From positions 24,788,174 to 24,852,173 of the forward strand of contig OU744448.1 in the NCBI GenBank assembly GCA_916610825.1: a DNA stretch of 64,000 nt, written 5' to 3'. A program made the translations under genes and the position numbers. The DNA is from Haliclystus octoradiatus. Its lineage: Eukaryota > Cnidaria > Staurozoa > Stauromedusae > Haliclystidae. Under the pieces are notes generated by a model, which did not search any database, was not told where the DNA came from, and saw nothing but the letters and a program-made list of their open reading frames with translations. Below, one piece after another: positions 1 through 11,000 of this stretch. The first letter of the stretch is position 1. Each line of letters starts with the position of its first letter.

Positions 1-1020
1 GGTTTGCCTCTCGTTTCTCGTCTATGTTGGTATAGAGAGCCGTTACATCAAGAGTGACTAGCTGTGGTGACTAGCTGTGATTTCTCTTTTACTTCCACGT
101 TTGTGATTTGTTTCAGAAAATCGTGGGTGTCCCGAATATGGGATTTGATATGTTTTCTAAGTGGTTTCAAAGCATCATCTACAAACGCCGACAATCTGTG
201 TGTGTGTGAGTTACAACAAAAAACAATAGGTCACCCAGGTATGTCAGGTTTATACGGACTTTAGGTAGGATATAGAACAGTCCCGGCCGTATTTTGGTTC
301 TCACGGGGGTAAGTAAGGTCAATGTTTTGGTACCAATTGAACCTTCTCGCTCTAATCTATTGAGAAATGCAGTAATCGATGAGCACATACGAGATGTGGG
401 GTCAGTAGTACCTAGGATGTGATAGGTAGTTGTGTCCCTTAAATGTTTAAGGACTTTGCTGTTGTATTGGTCAACAGTCATTACCACCGATGTCCGCACG
501 TTTAAAGATAAGTTCGTCCTTCTCTTTAAGAATTGTAATCTTGTTTAGGATTTTGTGAGTTTGGCTTACAGATTCCTGCCCCGTTTTGTATTTATGTAAG
601 AGGCTGTCCACATGGGTGTCCAGTTGGGAAAGAGTTTTCTCCAACGATGTGTCCCCGCTATGAATTCCCTGATCATGCCCCTGTGTTGCATAGATCGGTA
701 TAGAAATCGAACCGCTGACTGCTGGTTAGTCTCAGACTTGTGTGGATTGTAGGCCCATGATCGGTATATCCTTTTAAAGCGGTTCTTGAATTTTTTAAGT
801 TTCCCAAATTCTAACTAGGTTTGGCCTAGTAGATTGAGATTTTATAAACTTAGGACCATATGATAAAACTCTCATTTGATCATCTGATAATTGGTTCTCA
901 GATAAGTTCACGACCGTGTCTCTTAGCATGCTCATAGAATATAAGTCAGAGATCAAGCAATTTTGTGGAATTGGATTTGTTATGTGATTCCGCGAAGATA
1001 AGTTAGCAAACACATATTAT
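1..1020 (-). mobile_element. Degenerate Penelope-like reverse transcriptase, truncated by the window edge
   Basis: On the minus strand, blocks typical of Penelope-type reverse transcriptases follow one another in the right order. A leader of the form VVNLSENQLSDDQMRVLSYG lies near 840-915, and an acidic/lysine segment ending in RADIGG near 485-500. A block with VVMTVDQYNSKVLKHLRDT and FYILPK lies at 280-499. The catalytic palm lead-in LDVTALYTNI lies at 15-50. The frame shifts at about 485 and again between 50 and 90, and a TGA interrupts the PG-x-PIV segment near 235, so the copy is dead. The YxDD box and any endonuclease domain would lie beyond position 1. Family assignment rests on remembered motif order, without a search. 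A related RT lineage is the main alternative. Confidence 0.75.
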
Positions 1021-1126
1021 ATAAAGTTGTAAATTGGTTAGTTAGAGTAATTTACCATGGTATTTGTAGTTGGTAACAAAAACTTATAAATGATAACAAT
1101 GTTTTTTGCTGTGGACTACTTGACTG

Positions 1127-2066
1127 TCATTCTGGATGACTATATCTGCCACGATTGTTCCTGTTGCTATTATTGGTGATAGCTGCAGTTGTTTTGGTAG
1201 TGCCAAGTTGGCCGCTCAGATGTTCTTGTCCCAAGCGCTTCTGATTTCCCCGTCTGTTGCCTTTTGGTTTGGTATCATGCTTTGCTCTCTTTGCGTCAGG
1301 CTTCCTTATTCCAGATGATTCTGCACTGCGTGTATTATCAATGTCACCGTCAGCATGTTTGCATCTAATTGGTTCGACGTATGCACTAAGTTGGTATAGC
1401 TTGATTTCCTCTGGGGAAATTTTAGCCAAGTGTAAAGTTCTCTTGAGTAGGTTAATCAGCAGACGGTTGTAGTTTATTGTTATCACTCGATGGATCATTA
1501 AGATGTCATCTTGAGATAGTGACAATGAACATAAATCATTAATATTGGCAGGATGATGTTGTACTGCTTCCTGTAATTGGTGACAGCTATGGCGTTGAGA
1601 ATTATGCTCTGTGCCTCTAATAGATGGGTGTTGATGCTCTCTTGGAGTTCTTTGTTGATTTCCTTTAGCATACCTTGTGGTATAGGTAGCATAGAGCGTG
1701 TCTGAGGGCTGTTGGTAAGCCTCGTTTAAACTTCCATAAGCGGCAGGTAGTTGACATCGATGATATTATTCAAGATTTGAATCAGATGGTATTTCAGCTG
1801 TTTATATTTCTGAATTTGATTATCTTCAATTTTTCCGTCGACAGGTGTTTAAAATCCGGTATCGCATTGGTTCGGTGCATGCCTATCAATTTCAGGGTTG
1901 TTTGTATCACTCGAGCAAGGCTTTCAGTTGGAGCTGTCAATTTCGCTGTGTGCATAAGGCCAGCCAGATGGATCTGATTCCAAAGAACATGTTGGTCATA
2001 TCGTAAATCATCAGGCTTGGTCGATGATCCCGTCTGCTGTGTTTCTGGGATGATCTGTAGAGACAT
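1127..2066 (-). pseudogene. Probable 5' portion of the same retroelement
   Basis: Three overlapping minus-strand open stretches (1794-2066, 1498-1692, 1127-1525) lie just upstream of the reverse transcriptase remnant in the same orientation. The last is rich in K, R, N and T, ending in an Asn/Arg-rich tail, as nucleic-acid-binding N-terminal regions of retroelements often are. None has a domain I recognise and the frames do not join without shifts. Assignment to the element is inferred from position, orientation and composition only. Confidence 0.4.
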
Positions 2067-3331
2067 GACGCAGTTGGCGATGTCACCAAGGATTCATATA
2101 ATCTTAATATTCTATAACATAATATTCATACAATCAAAGTTCAATTTCAAATAAATGGTTTGTGAGTTACCTGTAAAGTATAACTGTAAATTAAACTAGC
2201 CACGACCGTCAAACCCAGGCTTGCGAAATTTGAACAAAGCGCGGGAAAACAATGTAGATGGCTCTGGTTCATCACATACCGAGTTGACATATATGAGTTA
2301 CCTGTAGAGTATAGTGTGCATCAGCACAACCGGATTTACGTATACGTGTAACATACGGATCTTCATCTTCTTCATTATCAGTCTCTGATTTGGATGATCC
2401 ACTTTCTTCCGTATTGTTACCCATTTTTAATAATATCAAAGCTCAATACAATCCTGTAAGAAAAGCATTGAAGTGATAGCTGATTACAAAAAAATGGAAA
2501 GTACAATAAAGTTAATAATTTTAATAGCTTGATATAATATCCTTATCAAGAGCGCTTACAATAGTAGTAGTAATGAGAGAAAACTATTTGTACAGTTTAA
2601 CTTGCTTAATATTCCTGGATGTATTAATATTATGCTTGGTCTGGTGCAGACGATGAGCGGAGGATTCGATCAGATGACAGAGCAACCAAGCTTTAGATCG
2701 GATCATAACTGATCGACTGCGGTTAAAATCCATCAAAGGTCAGCTCAGCCTTGACTTTATGGAATAGCCCAGAAGAAATTGCATTGTAAGTAGCCGTGGC
2801 GCATCGTTGCGCATTGACAATCGATGCCCTACTTGACATGAAATCTGTTGAAATTGATCTGAAGTATCACGACTGAGATCAATAAAGAGCATTTACAATC
2901 ATTGCTTTCAGCAAAAGAGTTACTCTTCTAGAAATAGAGGAGTGGTACGGGTACCTTCGGTAGGGCGATACCGTCTCAATTACTCACAGGTGCGGGAAGA
3001 GAAGTGGAACAGTAAGGCAAAGTCTATAAGTCGTTCTGTGCATGTGTCGATCCTATTTTCCGTGCAAAAACAGCTCATGAGTTCATACATTCCTACTTTT
3101 GTCGGTACGAGGACTGTATCATGTTATATTAACAAGAGAGGTGCTTCTTAGCGAGTTTCACTTGAAAATTATATATGAAATATCGAGGCCGCCCCATCCA
3201 ATAGTCCCTACTCCCTTCTATTGAATTTTGACTTAATTAACAAGTTTGTTATAGGGTAGACATGGAGTAAACAGAAGACAAAGTCATTGATGAAAAATTG
3301 AAAATGGATCAGCGATTGAGTAGGCTGTAGT

Positions 3332-3540
3332 CCCGGCAAACAGTAGACGTTCGGTGAACGTTCGTAATATCTTCTAACAATTTTAAAGTTCGTCAAAGGT
3401 TCGAGGAGTGTCCGATTCGAATAACTACTTTAAAAGACTGCAACGAAAGTTCCGTGAACGTTCACGGAACGTTAATAAGGCGGACGAACGAAAATAAACG
3501 TTCACAGAGCGTTCAGTGAACGTTCACTGTTTGCCGGGGG
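3332..3540. repeat. Foldback element, GAACGTTC type
   Basis: Inverted termini CCCGGCAAACAGT and ACTGTTTGCCGGG bound 209 bp. The interior is made of TTC/GAA trinucleotides in alternating orientation, spaced 3 and 2 bases, as in TTCCGTGAACGTTCACGGAA. This gives an 11-bp period. No coding capacity is present. The ends resemble those of the commoner family at 10475-10701, so the two are probably related non-autonomous elements. Confidence 0.8.
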
Positions 3541-6500
3541 TAGCGTGAGCCAGCCAGTAGGATACTGAAGCTGATAAAGGACATCCATAAAGTACACATT
3601 TGGTAAATTTGCAAAATATTTGACAACTTCCCCCCGGCTGTACGCAGTTTGCCACGCTTCTGCGGAAAAACACAAAAACTGAGGACGTGCTTTATGGATT
3701 GCTCCTAATTAATTCAATCAACTGCAAATAACATCATAATCATCATAACTAATTCATCACCTGATCGATATGCTTGGAATTTTTTGCACGGGACTGTACA
3801 TAGCAAGCAAAATATAATAACAGACTGTTACAGGTTATAATATGTTATAGTAGAAAAGGAATTATTTACAGAGCGAATAATACATATTTAAATTAGTAAA
3901 AATTTAGTTCAATGTGTTATTGACGTGCATTTGATTCTTGAGGAGACGTCTGATTCCGGGTCTGTTTCTTGACGCAATATGTCACTGGTATAATCACTTT
4001 CATCCCAGACGCAAGGCCATTCCACTTTCGAGCACCAGCGGGTTTAAATGAATGCCGATGGCTTGGCTCAATGTAGATGTCGTTGTGGTAATACGAGCGT
4101 GTTCGATCTTGTCGAATGCGGTTTTTTTAATAGATGGAAAAGCAGAGAGGGGCTATGTCATAGTATGTCGAATTTGATGTCGAGTTTGATTTTATGTCCG
4201 AAGATTAGCTGGTGAGATGTTATTCTTTTTACTGACTGATAGCCAACCATGTCGACTGAGTATAATGGATAGGCCTACGTATTTTGAAGCCAACAAGCAA
4301 AGAAATACATAGGCATTAAGTTAATCAGCCTTATTCATCGATCACTTGATGAAAACTAACTGAAACTGAAACTAAAGAATTATTATTTTACATTGGTTAT
4401 ATATCTAATTAAGGTGTTACAAAATTACGAAATAATAATTACGTGGGACATTAAAAATGATTACAAGGTAAATAATAAAGGCGTTCTTACATAACTCTTT
4501 ACTTTATACTGGTTTACAAATTCTCAAAAACGAGCCAATGTAATATGTCTATTGGAAAAATAGGAGGAGTATTGCAAAGCCTAACCTTGATCGACATTTA
4601 AACAGGAACAAAAATAAAGGGGTTTTCAATTTACATCTGATTCGCCCTTAGGCTAGCATGGATTTGACTTGAATGGGATTTGATTTGATTTAGTTTGGAG
4701 TTTGAATAAATCAGGGATCCTCGTTGACTCAATTTTGCCACCTCCATTGTCTCGAAGAAAAATTGCGCATGGGGAAATCGAGTGCCGGACGGCTATCATT
4801 CTGAAAATGGCGTCCAGCTAAATTCTAATCTGACACTTGTTCTCTATAACTTACCTCTTGGACGGTTAGACTGTAGTATCTGCAGACTGCTCCTTCAGTC
4901 AATGAGTCAACCTTCCTTCTGTCTGTTCTGAATCAGCTTTTGAAAAAAATAAACAGAGAGCAGGCCTCTGCTAGCAGCCTCGAAATCAAAATCAAAATAA
5001 AAACAATAAAGTGCAGGCTAAAAAAAGATTGCACCAATTATAGTGTTACCACCAGAAAAGCATTGTCAGCAATTTACAAGACTCAAATTATAGTGTCTAG
5101 TGTCAGTCATCTAAATCATGAATTTGGTCATTTGACGACTTATCACTTGTCAAAGCTTGTTAAGCTAGTCAATTACTATTGGACATAAATAAAGCAACTT
5201 CTTTCCATGCTCATTTATCATTTATTCGCATGGTATAGGCGACAGGCCTAATCAATCAATGTAAGTAAATTTGAATCACAGATAGAACTGTAAGTTTGTA
5301 GGTTCAGTTCAGTCAGTGTAGAGGAGACAAAAAATAGAATAAAACCTCAATAATCAATATGTAACTTTAATGTTTCATCAATGAGTAGTTAAATAGAAGA
5401 CTTATGCAGAATGTGTAGCTATCGCTGAGGGCTGAGGCAGACTGCATTATTTGTAAATGGGCCCAGTCTGCAAATAATGGCAATCTCGACGAGATCTCAG
5501 GGACGTCAGCGTCAAAAAAAAGTTAGGGGCGGGGGCAGCAACTGATCAAATTTGATTTCAGGGGCGGCAAAATCCATCATTTCAACAAAAATTGCGAAGA
5601 AAATGCGTGTGGAAAAAAATCGATCGTAAAAATTGTGCGGTTTGACGGAAAATGTCCACAAAAAATTGGGGATGACACGTCATACGATATATGACGCAAC
5701 GCCGCTTTTTAATAACGTTTTTCAGTAGTTTCACGTCTCAGTGTTTTATGTTCAGTTTGGAGTGGGAATTCTGCTATTCGATTTTATAACTAAGTAAACA
5801 TGAAACAGATTTTGACAAATAATGTGGAAAACGTGCTGTGAAAAGCAATGTGGTGAATTTATATGATTGATGTTAACCCACAAAAATGAAATACATAATA
5901 CGACATGCGAGCGTGAGCGAGGACAAACTTTTCTAGAAATCAGCCGTCACAACTATGGTTTCTACTACTTTTATTGTGTCTTATTTACAAACCTTGCAGC
6001 AATAAACTGTAATTTATTATTATCAGAATAGTATTAATTTAATAAATTGTTGTTTTGTGATAAATAAGTCTCTTACCGATCGTTGAACATGAAACATGCA
6101 GTTCATTCAAGTGTTGCTCAAAATAAATGATGTGAGATATTCAGTTTCAAAAGTGTCGCTACAAATGGCAATGATGATCAATTTCTATTTTTTGTTGCCT
6201 TGGAACTTGAACGAGAGTTTGATGGTTTTCCTTTAGTGGCGTAAAGTTTACGCGAAAAAAATACTATGTTACTTATTATTATAAATTCAAGTTGCAAAAA
6301 CATGACATACCGTAATTTTTGCTATAAAATTGATTTGTTTACAAATATTTCGCGGATGATTGTTGTTTGAATGAAATGCGCGGTTTAGTTTTCTGTGTGT
6401 GAAATTATTGCGCGTTTTAACATCATTTTGTCCCGCTTGCGCGGTCGCGGAAAAAGTCCTCTAAACTTCTAATACTCTAATACAATTTACATCAACATGA

Positions 6501-7480
6501 AATACAGAGACCAGAAACAATAATTATAATTTAATTTGCATTAATAAAGCTACAATGGAACTACACTTCAATGATTTAATTGATCACAAGAGATTGAAAA
6601 CTGCAATAAATTTATAATTTATATTGACATTTAAAATTTCAAAAATTAAAAAACTTGTGCGTTCAAAATTTACGATTCACTATTATTAATATTATTATAA
6701 ATTATTTCGTTGAATTTTTGTGGCGTTTAATTCTGTTTTGCCTAAAATTAATAAACCTATTTTAGCAGATTTGTATTCTTCCCATGAACTCATGACATAT
6801 TTCGACATTTTGTACAATGGTTGATTAGGAAAATAATAAAGAAATATACTCCATTTACACATACATAATGTTAAAATACTTTATGGAAGTAAGACGACAA
6901 TAATACGAGAGATTACTGGGATTAAGATTGGCACGCTCTCAGTGCAATAAGTATATTGAACTTTGGGAATCACTAGTCTTTATTATTCTTTGTACCTGGG
7001 TGGATTTTCAAATCTTTAAATTGTTCGGGTTTTTCTGCAATTGGCCTATAAGTCTTTCTTCAAATAATAATTAAAATAATCTACATTGTTTGAACTATCG
7101 AATGATATGTGTTTCACCTATATGCATTTTCATAGCAAACACAAACAGCAAACTAAATTTTTACCATGCAATTTGTTAATTGTCACATAATCTTTAACAC
7201 GCTTTTGTTGACGAAATTACTTCAGATTTCTGAGAGGGTGAGTTTTTTTTGTTTGCGAGTTGATGTGGAGTTGTGGAAATGATGTAAATACAATATAAAA
7301 CCACTACATGACCCATATATGAATCTTGAGTATTACAGCAGAAATTGTATATGAAATATTGGTTTACACAAAAAAATTGTATATGGATACTAGTTACTAG
7401 TTGGTGTCCTACACACACGTGACCCCTTACAGTTCTTGCTTCTATTTCTTTTTATAATTTATGTGACCTTCTAGATAAGG

Positions 7481-7640
7481 CCCAGGGTGCCAGTCTGCAG
7501 ATTATGGCAACGGCACACCCGAAATTAAACGATATTTATATTTTTACGGTCAAACATCAACAAAGTATTTGCTGTTGTGCACCCGATATCTTGACGAAAA
7601 CTGCCCTACTATGCAGACTGGCCAGGGTGCTGTATTTAAT
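7481..7640. repeat. Short inverted-repeat element with CCAGTCTGCA ends
   Basis: The left end reads CAGGGTGCCAGTCTGCAGA and the right end TGCAGACTGGCCAGGGTG, a near-perfect inversion of the CCAGTCTGCA core. A relative lies at 5437-5485, where GCAGACTGCATTATTTG faces CCCAGTCTGCAAATAATGG. Probably MITE-like. No target-site duplication was established. Confidence 0.5.
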
Positions 7641-8039
7641 TTATTATTTTGTATAATTTGCTCATTTTGCATAGTGCCGGTACTATTATTTAACCATTGT
7701 CTCTTTTATTAGCAAAAATAAACAAACTATTTCAAATTTCTATTGTTTTTGTTTGTTTCACCAATAATGGATTATGTCACTACCGGCAAAATATTTGGTC
7801 TCCCTAGCGTACTGATAAATTGCCAGATTCTACTGTAGTTTGTATTGATTTCTGATTGATATCATATGGAATCTATGTTGATAATAATGTTGTACCTGGA
7901 TATATTTTTTTCATTCTGTGACTCTTTCAGGTAATCACATTTGATTTCAATGATTTCACATATCATTATCAACTGGAATACAATCGTTAGTCCATTATAT
8001 ATGTAGTTACATGTAACAAGGATAAAGGAAAATATCAGA

Positions 8040-11000
8040 ATGCCAACACATTGCTTCAAATGCACAGAAAAAATTGGTCGATTTGCCAAAGCTGTAAGTT
8101 TGGGTACTATTCAATACCATACTGCTGTTCATTCGATTTATTCATATGCTGTGCTTAATTATCTGTGATAAGAAAAGTCAACGAATATAGTTTTAAAATT
8201 TTATTCATATTAACAACGTTTCGATTGCTTCATGCTTTATTGTAGAAGCTTTTTATAAGACTATTAAATTATCTGTGTTAACAAAAAACCGTTAACATCT
8301 TAAAAAAATGTAGCCTAAGTCCTAAATATATCAGACAAGAATGCCTCATTTATGAAATGCTAGGCCTATTCATTAGAAATGTCTCACCTTCCCCGAACAC
8401 TAAGAAAGATTGAATTAAATCAACATTATTTTAGAAATTACAGATCAGAATTTCATTCTTTTCTTCAATTTGTAATCAATGAACGAGTAATTTTCATGTA
8501 ATATAAATATATCTTTATATTTCACTCATTTTGAGACTTGAGAATGGGCCTGATGACCCCGAACACTATCAATAAAAAATAAAAACATCTATGCTTTGAT
8601 ATTTTTTGTTGAATTATATCATTATTGATCTTTTTATGCACACAGTGTTTTGTGTTTACAATATTTATAGTTTTGGCGCTCTATAACTAATGTAGGCATA
8701 TGCATTATTTTAATTACTGTATTATGTAACAATCAATTTTTTTTTGGATTTATCATTTATCCACAAACCGGGTAAGCTTGCAGCTTTTTTTCACTGGGGT
8801 GGTTGGTTAAATTGGTTAGTATTTTGAAGCTTGTGTGCGTTTATAGCCGGATGCCCTTCCTGACGCCAACCTATAGTGCTCCGGCCAGGGATTGAACCCG
8901 AGACCCCGTGGTCCGTGGTCCAACGCTCTAACCACTACACCAAGGCCGCAATTCATTTATCTCTCAAATATTGTTGCTATGTTTCATTGTAGCACTATTG
9001 TATTGAGTGAAAAAAGCCACATCTCTAGAAATTTTGCCAAGGTGTAGCCTATATAAATTGATCTGAAGAATGTGAGAGTTTGTATTGGGAATGCAAAGTA
9101 AAAACATCATTTTATTATAAGGGTCCAAAAACTTACAATGGACTAGCCCTTGAAATAAGAAAAACTACCTCTTTTAATAAATATAAATTACTAATCAACA
9201 ACAATTTTAAACATTTCAATGATCCTTAGAGCTGATACAACTCAATAATCATGTTTCATAAATCTTGCTCTATTTGTTTAACTTAATTTTAATTTAGATA
9301 AATTTTTTCATTTAATTTTAATTCTATATAGGGCACAGTTTGATAACAGTGTTTTCACACCGAAATGTCTAAAATATATGTGTTACTATTATAATAAAAG
9401 GAGTCAAAGTCTACACATTCATAATTGTTACTAATAGTTTCATGCTTACGTAATCATCAGACAAATAAACTAATTCTGATAATAATGTGTTACTAATATA
9501 TATTATTGTTATTATTAGTACTAAGGTGGGAATATTGAACAAGTTCGACTGTAGGCTACTAATTACAGAATATTGTTGAATTTTCAATGTATCTTTTTTA
9601 CTAGAAAGACTGTCCGATCTGTCTAAAGGTTCATTGCTCAAACTGCTTGAAGTTCAAAATACCAACAGACATTGTGAAGTATGGTAATCTAATAACATGT
9701 AAAACATGTTTTGAACGTTTAACAAACAAGTAAGTCGATTAAAGGCCATGCATTCTGAATGATAAATAACATCGAATTTCGATATGTTTCATTTAAGTTA
9801 GATGCTTTCAGTTTTCGCTAGTTATACCTACTTGATGATTCATAAACTACCATTGATATAGTTTCATAAGTAACCCATTGTTATCTTAACTTGGAGTGTC
9901 ATATTCAATCCAGGCTAACTAATGATCCATATAATTCCATTTTTTACTGTACCTATAAATCAAAAGAAAAAAATTATCGCTTTGATTTGCATTAAACTAA
10001 ATCTAGAATACTTGTTTGTATGCAAAATAAAGAAGTTTTAATATTGTTTTAATAAATTACGACAGACGACGGTGAGGTCTTAGAGGGAGGTGCCAAAAGT
10101 GAAGTGTAACATTTAACTTATGTAAGCATTTGAGGGCATTATTCTATTGTGTATTGCTCATGCCTCTATGTAGAAATGAAAAAGATTGCCTTCTACTCGC
10201 TCCAATACGGCAATTATTAAATTCATGAACAGTTCATGAACTTAGTAAAATTCTTTTGCTTGAGTAATGCTGCAGCTGTGGCACATTATAGGCAGGGTCT
10301 GACAAAAGTGGAAATCTGGGAATCCTACGTTCTGGGAAGGTTACAGCAATTTCAGAAGAAAATCGATATTTGTATGGTTTATTGGTCAAACTTCAACAAG
10401 AAAATTCAAATGAAAATGTTGAAATTCTGAAATGCCTGTACCTTCTGAACCGTGATTATAAATGATGCAGGATGCCCCCTGCGAAAAACAGTTCAGGAGT
10501 TCATGAACCGTTCATGAATGCTAAATGGCCCCAAATGTTTCATTTTTCAAAAACTGTCCATATGCTGTTCATGAACTGTCTGTGAAGGTACATGGACTAT
10601 TCATGAACTGTTCATGAATAGTTCATAAAAATTGGGGCCATTTAACATTCATGAACTGTCCATGAACTGTTCATGAACTCCTGCACTGTTTTTTGCAGGG
10701 GATCAGGACATTGCAATTAATTTATAGAAAACAGGACTCATTGAAATAATACTTTGTGTGTGAGATCAGAATTGATTTTCCATTTCATGTTTCTTTGTTG
10801 AAAATATTTTGTTGAATTGATAATCAGCGATAATAAAATAACTAAAGCATTTTATTGATTCAGGTTCAAAGTCTGAAGATCCAATCAGAAATGGCAGAGA
10901 TATCGATATTTCAATACGCTTTTTCTACAATAAAATAACTAAAGCATTTTATTGATTCAGGTTCAAAGTCTGGAAGAGCCAATCAGAAATGGCAGAGATA

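Larger units (their letters stand above)
2100..8039. other. Gene-free stretch with scattered repeats
   Basis: No frame here has the length, splice context or motif content of a real exon. The open frames at 2942-3151, 4940-5188 and 7194-7418 have biased composition and no recognisable domain. Supported contents are the foldback element at 3332-3540 and two inverted-repeat elements sharing a CCCAGTCTGCA-type end (5437-5485 and 7481-7640). An undiscovered 5' non-coding exon of ZFYVE19 could lie in the right part. Confidence 0.6.

Noticed and set aside
8881..8949. Possible tRNA gene
   Set aside because: A and B boxes are present on the minus strand, but there is no complementary acceptor stem and a SINE body follows, so it is a tRNA-derived SINE.
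10236..10430. 64-codon plus frame in ZFYVE19 intron 2
   Set aside because: It coincides with a CAGGGTCTGACAAA-type repeat end seen at many other sites here, so it is repeat-derived.
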